Assembly (NCBI GenBank): GCA_041739875.1
Contig: JBGSNA010000159.1
Span: 1-64,000 of the forward strand
Direction of reading: 5' to 3'
Length of the DNA: 64,000 nt
DNA from: JBBSJZ01 sp041739875
Lineage (GTDB): Bacteria > Planctomycetota > Planctomycetia > Pirellulales > Pirellulaceae
Each line of letters starts with the position of its first letter. Position 1 is the first letter of the stretch. Position numbers and translations under genes: made by a program. Shown here piece after piece: positions 18,801 through 33,800 of the stretch. The notes beneath the pieces were generated by a model that did not search any database, was not told the origin of the DNA, and saw nothing but the letters and a program-made list of their open reading frames with translations.

Positions 18801-21800
18801 GCGATGTTCACCGTGACGCGTCGAGTGACGGTCTTCGGATCCGGATTACCCGCAGCATTGGTTCCGTTGTCTGTAACCGCGATCTCGAAAACGGCGACTC
18901 CATACACATCTGGGTTCGGCTGAAGTGTCAATAATCCATCCGTCGCAAGCGTCGCCAACACGCCTGCGGACAGTTCAGCGAACATGTTGAGAGGAACGTT
19001 AACAGGCGTCACGGTGATCGTCACTGTTTGCAACGGTTCTTGCTCATCCAGAGCCGTCGTCGGTCCAGGAAGAATTCTAACTCCGGCCGTCGGGAAGATG
19101 TCATAAACCAATCTTCCGTTGTCTGGATTGATTGTGCCGTTGGCGAACACCGTACCCGTCGAATCAAGCGTGTTATCCCTTCGGTCTTCCACGAGTTCTA
19201 CTGTGCCAAAGGCTGGAAGCACTGGCGGGTCATTCACAGGAGCCACGGTGATCGTGACAGTCTTCTTGGCAGAGCGCTCGTTGATCGTGGTGTAGTCAAC
19301 GGGCGTTGGGAAAAGCGGAACTGGCGCAGGCACTTGACCGTTGGCGTCATTGGCACCCGGAATGGTATCTGGTCCAAAGTCTTCGACGACGTAAGTGAAT
19401 AACTCTGTTGGGTTGAACGGAGGATTGCTGTTGTAGTCCGTTGCTGGCGTGTAGGTCGCGCTTGTGAAGGCACCACTTAAATCGAACAGGAACGTCAGCG
19501 TGCCACCATTGATTGTCGTGAATGGCACACCGCTATTTGCGCTGGTCACGATCGTTTCGCCACCAGCACTGTTCGGAACGCCGAACAACACGACACGCAG
19601 GTTCTGCTCGTGCTCGTCGTAGAGCGTATTCGAACCGGTAGCGAAATCACTTTCTCGCGAAGGATTCTCGGTGATCTTGGTAGGATCATTGGTCGTCGAC
19701 TGGCGCAGAAGATCTTCGGCGGTGATCGTCAAACGTCCCACACCTTCCGTGACGGCACCTAGATCCGAGTTGCCTGTTCCCGCGAAAGCCTCTTGAGCTT
19801 CCGTCAACGTTAACACGCGATCGAATGTGACGGGCTGGTCATTGATTGGCGCGATGTTGATCGTAATCAGTCGCTCGACACTCCTGAAGTCGTCAGCGTC
19901 CGCATTGTTTTTCCCATTGTCCGTCACAGTGATCTTGAACACCGCAACTCCGAAGACGTCTGGATTCGGTCTCAAGGTGAGTAAACCCGAGTCGGTCAAA
20001 GTGGCAAACACACCGGTTGTGATTGGCGCGAACATGCCCGCTGGAACGCTTGTCGGCGTGGCGGGAGTCACGGTGATCGTTAAACTTTGACGAGCCAGTT
20101 CGTCTTTGGCCGTCGCCGACGGTCCAGGAAATATCTTCTTGACGGGTGATGAAGCATCCGCGAGATCAGGATAAATGTCGACAACGATGGTGCCGCCATC
20201 TGGATTTACGGTTCCATCAGCGAACAAGACGTTGCCTGCATTGACGGTACCGTTTCTAAGATCTTCAACCAGTTGCACGATGCCATAGCTAGGCAGAACG
20301 GGTGGATCGTTGGCGACGGTCACCGTAATGGAGACGGTTGCAGGGGTCGAGCGATTGTTCTGCCGACCTGCTGGTGTGACAGGAAGGACACCATTCGTGG
20401 TGAAGTCTTCTTGTCGCAGAGCAATGGTGTTGGAAGGACTGGTTCCAGCGCCCGTGATCGCGACATTCGTGCCAGGAATCGTGACTGCGCCAAAATCTTC
20501 GACGACGTAGGTGAATATGTCTGCCGCATCAATCGGTGCTAAGCCGTCAGCGTCATGCTCACTCAATCGGTTGTAGTCTTGATCAGGGAAGTAGTCGGCA
20601 TCCACAAAGCGACCGGTGGTTGGATCGGCAACGCCAACAACGAGGTCGGCTTGGAATCGTAGCTCTAGTCGCCCATAGACGGTGAAGATCGTCTGAGATG
20701 CATTACCTGCGATGTCGTACGTCAAGGTCGAGGCATCAACATTGACAACCGTTCCGGCCCGGTCTCTGGCACTAATCACAACGACTCGGAGATTTTGTTC
20801 GAGTTCGTTGTAAAGGGTGCTTGCTGGAGCGATATCACTTTCGGTGGAGCGAGTCGCTTCAACAGGTGTTGCCGCTCCAGTCGATTGCCGTAGCAAGTTC
20901 TCCGCAGTGATGTTCAGCCTGGCGACGTTGGCGTTTGCCACGCCGGTGACATTGTCATTCTGTTCGACTTCGGCGACAGTCAACTGCCTGTTGACAGTGA
21001 TTGGCGCATCGTTGACTGGCAGGATGTTGACAGTGATCAGGCGTTCGACGCTACGCGGACTTGCGTTCCCTGCATCATCGAGTCCGTTGTCGACGACGAC
21101 GATCTTGAAGACAGCCACGCCGAACACATCCGGGTTCGGCTGGAGCGACAGGATACCTTTGTTGGTGAGAGTCGCATACGAAACCAAAATCGGGTCGGGA
21201 TTCAAGTCGGCGAACATGCCCACCGGAACACTGACGTCCACGACCGTGATTGTCACACTTTGGCGGACCAACTCATCCTTCGCCGTCGGTGACGCTCCCG
21301 GGAAGATTCTCGTTACTGGCGATGCAACAACAATCGGAGTCGAGAAAATATTGATGTTGACAAGCGTGTTGTCTGGTTTGGTCAAGCCAACCAAACTTGC
21401 ACTGCCATTGGCATTCAATCCGACCGGGAAATTCGTACCGTCAGCTTGAAGTGTTCCATCCAAACGGTCTTCAACGAGTGTGACGGTTCCATAGCTAGGC
21501 AACATGGGCACGTCATTCGTCACCCTAGTCGTGATAGTCACGGTACTAGCGGCCGAGCGGTTGCTCAGGCCGACGCCTAAGGTATCGACGGTGAAGTCTT
21601 CGTTTCGGAGCGGAATCGCAGGGTCGGCGATACCCGTTCCAGGAATAACCACAGTGCCGAAGTCTTCGACGATGTAAGTGAAAATGTCTGCGTTGTCGAT
21701 CGGCACCAGACCGTCAGCGTCATGCTCGGAAAGTCGGTTGTAGTCGACGTCGGGTCGATACTTCGCTTCGACAAATCGGCCTGTGCTGACGATCGGAACA

Positions 21801-24800
21801 TTGGGTACGACGCCGGTATTCAAATCGGCTTGGAACGTCAGAGTCATTTCGCCATAGACAGTATCAATCGTGCGAGTTGCCAAGCCCGTAACGGCGTCGT
21901 AGTTGTTGATCAGTTTCGAATCGAACGAAACCGTATTTCCACTTGAGTTGCGAGCACTAATCACAACAACTCGCAGATTCTGGGCTGCCTCGTTGTAAAG
22001 CGTCGTGACCGGAGGAATCGGCGTGTTGAGATGGATATTGCTTTCGCGAGCAGCGTTTTCCTTCGCGATCAACGGATTGTTCGTCGTGGTCTGGCGAAGC
22101 AGTTGTTCAGCTGTAATCGTCAGTTCGGCAATACTGCCATTTGCCGAGCCGGTGACGTTGTCAAGTTCTTGTGCCTCATCGAGCGCAAAATCGCGATCAT
22201 AGGTGATCGGCGCATCGTTGACAGGTTTGATGTCGATCGTGATCTGACGCGAAACACTTCGTGGCGCCGGATTGCCAGCGGCATCGCGACCGTCGTCCGT
22301 GACAGTAATGTTAAAGACTGCGACACCAAAGACATCTGGGTTCGGTTTGAGACGTAAAATTCCGTCCGTCGAAAGGGTCGCAAGCACGCCAGGGAAGTTC
22401 GTGTCGAGTACGGCGAACATGTCGCCGGGAACACTTACCGGTGACACAACGATCGTAACAGTCTGTCGCTGAAGTTCATCCAGGGCTGTTGGTTGTCCCG
22501 GAAGAATCTGAACAAGCGGATTATTGGCGTTTACCACGTTCGAATACAGATCAACAGCGATGACCGAACCATCGGGATTGACCGTACCATTGGCAAAGTT
22601 GATGCCGTTAATAAGGTTGAGCGTGTTGTTCTTCAAGTCCTCAACGAGGTTTACCGTGCCATAGGTGGGCAAGAAGGGTACGTCGTTGACTTGTGTCGTC
22701 GTCAAAGTCACCGTTGCTGGCGCTGAGCGCCGTTCCCTTTCATCCAGTTGTAAGAAGGCTACAGAACCGGCGTCCGCGATTCCGTCGTCTGCGACAACAA
22801 ACGTGAAGAAATCGTTCGGATCAAATGGAGTGAGAGCGTTATAGTCGACATTGGGCTCATAATAGCCTTGAGTAAACGCACCATTAACGAATGAGAATGA
22901 CAACTGGCCATTGCGAGTTGGCAGGGTCGCGGTCAATGCCGGTGGAACGGGTGCCGGCAAGTTCCCATTGACGAATGTTTGAGTCAATGTGCTGTACAGT
23001 TCGTCAACATCAACGGTGAAATCGTCACTTGAATCAAGCGGTGTGTTCGCCCCGACAGCAAAGGCAACAACTCTCAGGGTCTGGCCGTCTTCATTAAATG
23101 GGGCACCAACAGGAACCGTGAACTGGCCCTTGAGTGCACCCGCAAGCAAGTCATTCGCGGTGAAGAATTGTTTGCGGTCAACAACGAGTGGATTGCCATT
23201 CGAATCAAACTCGACTTGCTCGATAATCGAAATGTTCTTGTCTTGCGCCAACGGAGCATCATTGAGCGGTTTGACCGTGACAATGAACGACTGTGTTGAG
23301 GTGCCATTGATCATGAAGCCGTCGCTGACAGTGACCGTGATCACCGCTTCGCCATAAATGTTGGCTACAGATCGATAGCTCAGTGTGGCCTTTGAACTCA
23401 TCGCGTCATAAACAACATTGATGTCGGCATCTCGAACAAGTGCCTGGTTGTTGCTGGTGGCCGTAAAGGAGAGCGGTTGAGCGGGCGTGATCGACTGCGT
23501 TTCACGACCGCCCGATGTGACACCAGTCAAGTTGACGAATTGCACACCATCATCTTCATTGATTGTCCGATCCGGGATCATGTCGAGAGTAGGTGCGTCA
23601 TTGACGGGCAAGATTGAAATCGTCGCCGTCGACATTGTGATGCTCGGCAACTTGCTAGCGATCTCACGCAGTCGGTACTCGAAACGAAGCGAGCCATAAT
23701 CGTCAGCCGTAGCGAAGATTCCATCTTGTCCGGCGGAGTTGTAGTCCGCCTTGGGTTCGAATGCGAAATCGCCGTTAGCAAACACGGTCAAATTGCCAGC
23801 CGTGTTTCCGAGAGCATCTTTCAATTGCAACACCGTGCCACTGCCACCGCTAGGCACGTTGACCTTGCGGCCGGTACTCGGGTCAACAACCTCAAAGATC
23901 TCGAAATTGGCGGCAGGTAAGATCACGTTCGAAAGCAAGTTCGAAGTGAACGTCGTGGTGCTACCTTCATTGACTGAGAAGATGCCAGCGTTTGCGCCCG
24001 GAGCAGGTGTATTTCCAGGAACGATCTTGACAATGTGATCTTCAACTTCGCCACCAACGGAGATTTGATCAGGTCGTGAAACTCCAGAGCGACTGATGCG
24101 GATTCTCAGTACCGCATCGGTTCCTAGCGAGGCAACGTTGATACCGATATCAGCCATCGATGGCGTCACAACCTGGACCTGATTCACACCCGGCCAAACT
24201 GCCGTCTGCTTGAGGATCTGTTCCCCTGCGTCATTGAAGTCACCATCTCGGTTCCAATCGATCCAAGCATCGACGACACCGTAGTCGCTCGCGAAAACGT
24301 CAAACACGGCGGGAACTGCGGCGTTGTAAGCAACGTTCAGCACCGATTTTACCGTGTCCAAGGTCAGCCCGTCCTCATCGTCTAGGCCGTTTGCGTCATC
24401 GCCGGTTGCGCCAGCATTGGCGGTGGCATTGTTCTCACCGTCAACAATGCTTCCAAGAATCGGGTCGGAGGCATTCTTGATACCCACAAGGATCACGTGA
24501 CGAGCTGCATCGCCATCAACTCCCGTTGTTCCGCTGCCGAGAACAGTTTGTGGCGCGACAACCGGGCCCACGAGTGATCGGCCATCCCCAAAGTCAACTT
24601 CTTGGTCGCTGAGCAAAATCGTGAAGCGAGTTTCGCCGGAGAATCGGTTTGCTTGCAACCGATTGCCTGCTAAATCGCGAATGGCGCCGATCACTTGGGT
24701 CGAGACCGTTAACGATCCTGATGTTGCAATCGAGAGATTTGACGCTGCAACACTACCATCCGTACTGCGGAGATAAATTCGACCATCGCCAGCGGATAAT

Positions 24801-27800
24801 GCTGTTAAGTTGAGTGGCTCGGTCGACGTGATTGCGTTGACGATCGCTGCGGCAACGGCATCCGAGGTAAACGTTGTGCTGGGGATAAACGGAATCGCAA
24901 CAGCACCACCTGAAACTCCGGACACGCTCAAGCCCGTGGTCAGCGGAGCTATAGCATAGCCAATCGGTTCGCCAAGCAGAATTGAATTCGGTGCAGATGG
25001 ATTCGTATTCACGCTCGGATTCAAGCCGATTGAAGCACTTGACATCGCGGCGATGATTGCGGCAACGATATCGCTCGTTGTCGCTGTCGGTGAGAGTTGA
25101 ACGAGCTTTGCACCTGAACCCACATTGAGGTCAATCGAGAACTCGAATGTCGTGACAACGGACGGCACAACATTGTTGTTGGTAACCGTAAACGTCCTGG
25201 TGTCCAAGCTCGCAGCCGTCGCTGTCAAGGGAACTTGCAAGGTCAAGCCACTTGTCACACCAGGTGTACTAACGATTGTCGCTTGGAACGGATTTGCTTG
25301 CTCAGTACGGATTTCACCGCCCGCGACACCGGACGTTGTAAAGGGAGCGGATGTTACGATCGGCGACGGGAACTCGGTTCCAATCGGTGCACTGACATGA
25401 ATGACTAACGTGTTAAGCGAATCGTCTGACGCGGCGAAACCTGCATTATTGAGAGAGATCGCAAAACGCTTCGCGATCTCGATCGCGTCGGCTGTCGCAA
25501 ACACGGGGACGGCTATGTTGGTACCGCTGACAGTATTGTCAAGCGTGAACTCAAACGTTGTCGTTGTCGCTGGTGACACATTATTGTTGCGAATGCGGAA
25601 CGTCTTTCCATCCAGCGACAACCCTGTGGCCGTTGATGGAAGTTGGATTTCGAGCCCACCACTTGGCGATACAAGCCCACTTTGGTTCGGCACTCCGATG
25701 CCAAAGAAGCTGATCGAGTCACCGACTTTACCTCCGAGATAAATGCGTCCGTTTTCAATGCCTTGAGCGAATGAAAGTCCAAGGTCGGTGTGACTCGCAA
25801 CATCCCCAAATTCTCGCAGCGCCCTTGCGATTTTACTCGTTACACCTAGACGCGTGTCGGAATCAACGTCGTCAGACAACTTGCGATCATCGAGAGTATC
25901 ACTCGCAAAGATCGTAATCGGCGAAGCTTCGGATCGCACGATCACCACTTCGGTTGCCGCCGTCGCAAAAGTCGTCACCGGCTCGCGGAACGCAAACAGT
26001 CCTGACAAGAGTGGATTGATCGAGATTCCTGCCCTTGCACCAAGAGGCACGATGGTTGGATTCTGTGGATCCGTCGATACTCCCAGTCCAATCGCAGAAC
26101 CACTGATCGCGGCAGCCATTTTGGCTGCGATCGTCGCTGGCAAATCGGTTGCTGAAATGACAACTGGTACATTGGAACCCGTCGCCACACCTGTCGTGAA
26201 TACAAATGTCGTAACGACGGTTCCAACACCACTACTGTCACCAATCGTGAATGTCTTGCCAAGCAAGTCGGTACCGGTTAGAGGTACTCCATCGGCACGC
26301 AACGTCGGGACTTGGAACGTCAACGGATTCGGGCCATCCACTTCAGTCGAACCGAGTAGCCCACCGAATAGCGGAGCCAGAGTAGGTGTAAATTCTGTAT
26401 TGATTGTCGTGCCAACCGTTGTGTTGAAACGCACGACACGCGGGTTGAGAGGATCTGGAGTGAGCGACAAGCCAAGGCCAGCCGACGCGATAGCGCTGCC
26501 GATCTTTGAGGCGATGAGTTCGGATTCATCTCGCTGGCCAATCAAAATCGCTACATTGCCGGTGCTAACCACGCCATCAAGAGTGAACTCGAAGGAAGTT
26601 GTTGTTGCCGGAATGACGCTCGTGTCAGTGATGCTGAACGTTGAACCAACAAGATCATCACCAATCAAAGACAGAAACTCAGTCACTGGTGGTGTGGGTG
26701 AAAGAGGCCCGCCGATTCGTCGTTCGGGGACCGTGATCGATAAGCGACCGATTCCCACGGTCGACGTGATCGGAATCGCAGTACCACTTCCAACGAGTCC
26801 CGACAAACCAAGGTTGACGGTTGACCGTAGGGAAGTGGTTAGCCGAACAATGTTGTTGTCTGGCGAAGCAATGGTCGCCAACACCGTTGAGACCGCGCTT
26901 GGAGGAACGGCAGGGAACGAAGTCGATATCGCTCCCGCAATCTTCGCAGCGATTAAATCCGGAGTATCGGTCGCAAGTAGAGTCACTGGAACGGCGCCAG
27001 ACGTGACGACAGCTGAGCTCAGCGAGAATTCGAACGTCCGTGACGTCAAAGGTGTTACGCCTTGGTCAACAATTGAGAATGTTCGGCCAATGAGGTCGTT
27101 GCCCGCTAGAGGCGCACCATCGGCACGCAACCGAGGAACTTCGATCACCAAGTTGCCAGTCTGAACGCCTGTCGCGACACCCGCACCGCTGCCTAGCAAA
27201 CTTGAGTTGCCGAGATTGAGTGTTGATCGAGCCGCTGTAAGGATCCGCAGTCGTGTGACATCGGCTGGATCAATAGTAACACTGATTGCCAGTCCAGCAG
27301 TCGAGAGTGTTCTTGCGATTTGCGATGCTATTGTTCCGGCTGAGCTCGTGGCGCCAACGGTGATGGCTGTTGCTCCAGAGGTGGCGGCACTTCCCGTTGT
27401 GGTTAACTCGAAAGTCCTACTTACTGGCGCCACACCACTTCGGTCCGTGAGCGTGAATGTCCTGCCCGCCAAATCGGTACCAGTGATTGGCAATCCGTCG
27501 GCACGCAGTTTTGGAACTTCAAGTGAGAGCGAAGCATTTGCGACCGAGGTTGCGACTGGGGATCCCGATCCAACGAGCCTAGATGTCCCAAGGTTCACAA
27601 AGGATCCTTGCGTGACGCTCAAACGCACGATCGTTTGATCCGCTGGGTCAGCCGTCACGACGACGCCGGTCAAACCAGCAGCCGCAATTCGGTTGGACAG
27701 TTTGATGGCGATCGTCGCTGGTGTATCAGCCGCTAATAGTGGAACCGGAACGTTGCCAATTTGAGCTCCGCCGCTGGTTAGAAATTCAAACGTTCTAACG

Positions 27801-30800
27801 AGAGACGGGTCGGTGCTTACGTCGGTGATCGTGAACGTTCTTTGATGCAAATCAGAGCCAGTAAACGCGACATTACCTGCTGAGAGGGTCGGAACTTGAA
27901 TCAGAAGATTCCCGGTCGTGTTGATTGCCGCACCGCTACCCGAAAGCCCTGAATCGCCCAAGTTCAGCGTCGATCCAGAGGCTGTTGATGTTAGTTGCAA
28001 CGTAGCATTATCGAATGAATCAACATTGGCGTTTATTCCTGCCAATGCAATCGCATCAAAAACACTGTCGATCTTGCTCACAATCGTTGGCACGTTGTCA
28101 GCAGCATTCACTTCAATCGGGGTGTTTCCAACCGCAGCAATATTTCCCGTTAATACGAACTCAAATGTCGTTGCGAGTGGAATACTGTTATCGACAACGG
28201 TGAACGTCTTGCCAACTAAATCCAGTCCAACGACTGCAGCCCCCGTGGAGAGTTGGCGTGGAACTTGGAGTCGAAGCGGAGTACCAATGACTGAGGCTCC
28301 GCTACCCAGCAATGTCGATGTGCCGAGGTTCAATGTCGAGCCGGCCGATGCAACCAACCGTACCGTTCTTGGGTCGGTGGGCTCGGTGGACGAGGTCACA
28401 CCCAAGCTTGCACCACTGATGGCCGTAACGATCTTCGAAGCGATCGTGGCTGCCGAATCCGCGTTGTTAATTGCAATCGCTGTGTTTCCACCCGATGCCA
28501 TATTTCCCGTCAGAACGAATTCGAAGGTTCTTGAGATCGTTGCTGGCGAGTTGTTGGCAAAAAGATTGAACGTTCGGCCAATGATCATACTGCCAGTGGT
28601 CGTCGATGGAACGGTGAGCGCTAATCGACCCGTTACTGCCGCAAGCGTGATCGGTGTTGCTGAACCGCTTCCCGTCAAACCAGAGTCAGCGAGGTTGAGT
28701 GTCGAGCCAACAACGGCCACAAGATTGACCAACAGTGGGTCAGTTCCACTCACACTTGCGGTCACTCCAAGTCCGCTCGTATCGATCACTGCAGCTACCT
28801 TCGTCGCGATCGTCGCCGGAGAGTCGGAAGCGAGAATTGTGATCGCTGTCGCACCAGTGGCTGTCGCTGCGGTAGTGAACTCAAACGTTCGTAAAGCGGC
28901 TGGGGTAATGCTGTTGTCTAGAATCGTAAAACGTTTCGAAAGCAGATCGCTTCCGGAGAGAGCAATACCGTCGCTTCGAAGCGATGGGATCGACAGGGAA
29001 AGTGCTGCGGTGGCTGGGGAATTCGCAGCCGCAGCGCCGTTACCAGTGAGGGTCGTACTTCCCAAATTCAGCGTCGAACCAGCAGGGACAATCAATCGAA
29101 CCGAATTGGTATCGCTGGGGTCGATTGAGACAGTCAACTGGGGACCGAATGCAGAATCAATCGCCAACGAAATCTTCGTTGCAAGGGCCGTCGGCGTATC
29201 GGTGGCGAGAATCGTTACGGACGTCGCACCAGCGGTAAGCGGTACGCCATTGGACGTGAACTCGAATACACGCCGCGTTCCTGGCGTTGTGCTTGCATCG
29301 ATAATGGAGAATGTCTTGCCCAAAAGATCGGATCCCCTGAGCGCGACGCCGTCAATCCGCAAGTTCGGTACACGGATCAAAAGTGATCCGGTCGTCGCCG
29401 GCGTTGCCGCTGCGGACGCAATCGTGGTACCTGAACCCACAAGTCCCGAGGACAATGGATTGAAGGTCGTACCAACGACGCTACCCAATCGAACTCTGAA
29501 CGATGCTGCGGGATCGATCGTTGACGTGATGCCCAAGCCAGCGTTAGGTAATACGTTGACAATTGACTTCGCAATCGCGTCGCGATTGGACGCGCTTTCA
29601 ACCCAGACAGGCACGATGCCAGGTCCAGCAACGAGTCCGTCCAAGGTAAATTCGAACTTCGTTGTTACCGGTGGAACAAGTTGATTGTTCGTCACCGTGA
29701 ACTGCTGACCCACGAGAGCAGAACCAGTGATCGGACGGCCGTTTCGATCGTTGATTGGGACTTCGATGCCCAGTACAGCTGTCGGAACTTCTACGACTGG
29801 CGTATTGAACTCACCACGATCAACCAAGAGATCAAGTGTTGTGACATTGTCAGTGATCGACATGACACGCAGCACTTCGTTGCCGATTTGCAAGAGGTCG
29901 CCAATGCGGACGTCAAAATTTGCGTTCTTGTTGACGGTCAATACACGGTCATTGGTCAAAAGCGTCGACGGTTGACCTGACTTTGTTTCAGCAACAATGG
30001 TCGACATCGACAGGCGTATGGGTGCGATGACGGCATGGGTTGGATGCGCGACCGCCGTTGTTCCTAGTTGTCCACGTTCGACCACTAAAAGATTACCGAA
30101 CGCACCGTTGACGCGGACAATCTCATTATTAATTCGCAAATAATCGGGAGCGGTATCAAATGTATTAATACCAAGTGAAGCAACATCAAGAACATCAATG
30201 AATAAGTCCGCGTTTGTTACTGGATTGGTCGTTGTCGATACAGGACCAACATTCAGCTTCACGACTGCGGTGCCCGCAGCATGTGATGTCGCTAGAGTTC
30301 CGAAATGACCGCGTGTTACGGTACCCGCCGCAGTCACCAACACAATTTCGTTGCCGATACGCAAGAAATCGCCGGCGACCGGCGCTGTTGCGAGAGGAGG
30401 GTTGAATGCCGGCAAAGTGGTCGCTGTCGCGTTCACAAAATCGGTAGCGAGTCCCGTCGTTGGCGAACTCAGATCATCGAATACTTGGACGTGGAATTGC
30501 CCCACAAGTCCCGTCGTACCGCCCGCGCTCGTGTACGACAGAATCTGTCCATCAGCGACGGAAGCGTTTGTGCCAGAGCTCGAGAGAACGCTATTGACGC
30601 TCGTCGTCGTGACGGTCAATCCAGGAATCGCGTTGAGTTGAACACCACCAGATACTGTGAATGGATTGATTTCCAAAACATCAGTGATCTTCTGGGTCGT
30701 TGCAGGCACAAATCCACGAAGCGCAGCGACAATGGCGATGGAAACTTCTTCCGGTGTCGCACCAACATTCACTCGCACCGGCACAAAGGTCGGGCTCGAG

Positions 30801-33800
30801 GGAGAACCGCCAGTCGCCGATACGATTTCAAGCGTGACCAGGGTGTTGGTCGTTGCCGGATTCAAGTCACGATCCATAGCCAGCGTGATTCGGTCACCGA
30901 ATTGCAACGCACCCGATGCGAGTCCAGCACCGACATTGATCTTCAACGGCTGAGGCAATTGCAGAACAAAACCGCTGTCAAACTCGAACGTCGCGGACTG
31001 TGCCCCAGTCACGTTCAAACGATCGCCATCGGCAATATCCGCTCCGGTATTGGTGTCTAGCGACGAGTTTTGATCGTCAGTATTGAGCAATAAATAATCA
31101 TCATTCAGCAAGATGATTTCGTAAACACTGTCTGGATTCCAGAGACCGGCTGTTGGTGTCAAACGAATTTGACGACTACTAATGCTGTAACCAAACGTGT
31201 AATCCACTCCCGCAGTCAACGGACGACCGTTCTCGGTCACAACAACGCGATCGGATGTCACTGTGAGCGTGTTACCACCAGTGCCTTCGAACGGCGCATT
31301 CGCACCACGACCGTCACCTAAGAGAATCTGGAAATTCTCCAAGAGTGGATTATTGAGCTTCACGACCGTGGCTGTCGCTGCTTGATCCGCAGGATCATTG
31401 TCGACTGGATTGAGGAGCACAGCATACGGCTGGTCGGTATCACTGCGATCCACCGCTCCACGATCCTTGAATACGCTCGAACCGCCACCGGTACTCGAAG
31501 CGTTCGAGTCGACTCTCAATTGTCCATAGACGTCACGCGTCGGAGCTTGAATTGGCGAATCGGAGATACCGAGCTCTTGCTTGAACGTTCGATAGTCAGC
31601 GCGATCTTGCTCGACGTCTTGCGAACTGTCTAAGGCGCCAGATCCTGCAACAATGTAGTAGTTACGATTCGCAGCACTCACAAAGGGCGAGCCTGTGTTG
31701 CCACCGGAAAGCGAGTCGGTGCCGATGGCCCCATTGTTCGCGTTGTTCTGGAAGAAGTTCGACCGAATGACCGGTGCTTCACTTCCTTGAGCGGCGGCCG
31801 TACTGACATTGTTGATGCCAACAGAAAGGCTCGTGAACAAGTTGTTCAGCAGCGTCGGGCTGGCATTTCCAACAATTGCAATGCCGGTTCCAGTGCGATT
31901 AATGCCCACAAGCGTGTTATTCACAATTCGCCCAAAGGGGACGGGGATTTGTGGATTCTGCGCCGTTGAACCAGCGAACTGAATCCCTGTCGAGCTACCC
32001 GTGACGACATTGTTTTGGATAACAATACCTGGGATCAATCGATCGGCATTGATTTGAGGGAAATTGATGAGTGAACCTGGGTGCGCAACACCAGCGCCAC
32101 TTCCCTGAGCCACTCCTGGCTGGACGTTAATCCCTTGTAATGACGAATCCGAGATAAAGTTCGAATCGATGATGAACTGGCCTTGCTCGCGTTCACGATT
32201 CAAGTCGGCAAGTAAGCCTGTAGCACCCTGTAGTAAGACGATATTGTCAATGAATGCTCGACTGGTGGGGCTATTGGTGCCCAGCAACAGCCATGTAAAT
32301 GTGTGCTGTCCAGAGGAAACATTGAATCGAACCGTGCGATACGGCAATTCCCCCGAGGCTAAGACTGGATTCGTTGATCCCGGGAAATCAGGGTCAGGAA
32401 CCACCAGTGTTTGTGGATTGCCGTCGATCAAGAAAACAAGCCCATCATCGTCGACAGAACTCGTGCTAAACGAGAATTCGATCACACCAGCCTGAGTGTT
32501 CGTGAACGGATCGAGGTTGAGTTGGTCCGTTCGGACTTGGTAAGCGGATACAGGAATAAGCGACACATTACCGGATTGTAGACTTCGGTCGCCCGTTAGT
32601 GGACGTGTTGTGGTTGCCGACCAAGCAGTTGGGAACACTCCTACCGGCAGCGAACCAGCGGGAACTAGTCCACTGATTTGAGTTAGATCAAATGGCGTGT
32701 TGACCGGATGGGCCGGAGAACTGGAATTAAAATCAACTCTCGCCGTTTCATTGATTTCGATGATGTGACGATCGTTCGTCCCGAAGGTCACACCGATAGT
32801 GTTCAAGTCACGTCGTTCGTCGTAGCCCTGGTATTCACCAGTACGCCGAACTTCGAGTTGGTAACGTCCTGCGAGCGTTAAAGCACCGCGGTTCGGATCT
32901 TGATCTCGCGTGCGGTCCGAACCAATCAGATTGGTAATGTTCGAATCACCTCCGGCACCCGTGACCATTTCGCCTCGCTCGGCATAGCCGATGATGAAAT
33001 CGTCGATATAGAAACCTTCGAAGTTGTTCGCCGTACTTCGAATCGAACGTGTCGGATGCACCCATTCGCCAAAACCGTTGAGGCTATTAAACGACGCATC
33101 GGTGGGTAGATTCCCAGCAAATGGATCGACAGCATTGGTTGGATCGAACAACGTGCCTGCTGTCGAGAAATCGACGCGAAGTTGCAGGCCCGATTCACCT
33201 GCGTAGTCCGACAAATCCACGCGAGCTTGTCGCCATTGACCAGAGTTGTCGAAGAGCTCTTGTCGCTGCTGCTGCGAGACACTTCGGGGCGTTGTACTGT
33301 TCCTGCCAGCGTCGGCTAGGTGTGAAAGGAATCCAGCGAGTTCAGCGGTTCCATTGGTATTGTTGGGGTTGGCTGCACTCAACTGCGAGTTGTTGGTCGC
33401 CAATAGTTCCCAAGTTGTTGACCCGTTACGCTTGATCCACACACGAGCTGAATCGCGGAATGGGTTGTTGGCTTCTGAACCGATGTTTGAACCGCCATTG
33501 GCCCCACCGAAATTTTCAGTTTCCAGGAAGTAATTGAAGTACAGTGTCGGTCGATCGGCATCGACAGAATTAGTGAGATCGAAGGTATTGGTTTCCACGG
33601 CGCCGAAAGCACCGCCAGGCAAGTTGTAAGAACCTCTGCCTGCGGCACCGACGCCCGTTACCAGTGCTGGATTACTACTTAAGTCTTGGTGGAAGGGTGT
33701 GGTTAGAATTCCGTGTTGTGCATTGACTGTTCCGTAAGTTAAGTACGACTCGGTACCAAGCGTCGTGATTTGTTGCCACGGTTCGAAGCCGAAGTACAGG

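Noticed and set aside
20817..21449. 210-codon plus-strand frame
   Set aside because: Antisense shadow of a cadherin-like module; repeated residues mirror the minus-strand repeats.
25854..29684. Long plus-strand frames (436 and 588 codons) opposite the giant gene
   Set aside because: They are antisense to the twelve-copy array and their periodicity follows the minus-strand repeats. No domain or start signal supports them.
24880..29790. CRISPR array or DNA-level satellite
   Set aside because: The 365-415-bp period encodes diverged protein modules in one frame; there are no short identical repeats with unique spacers.
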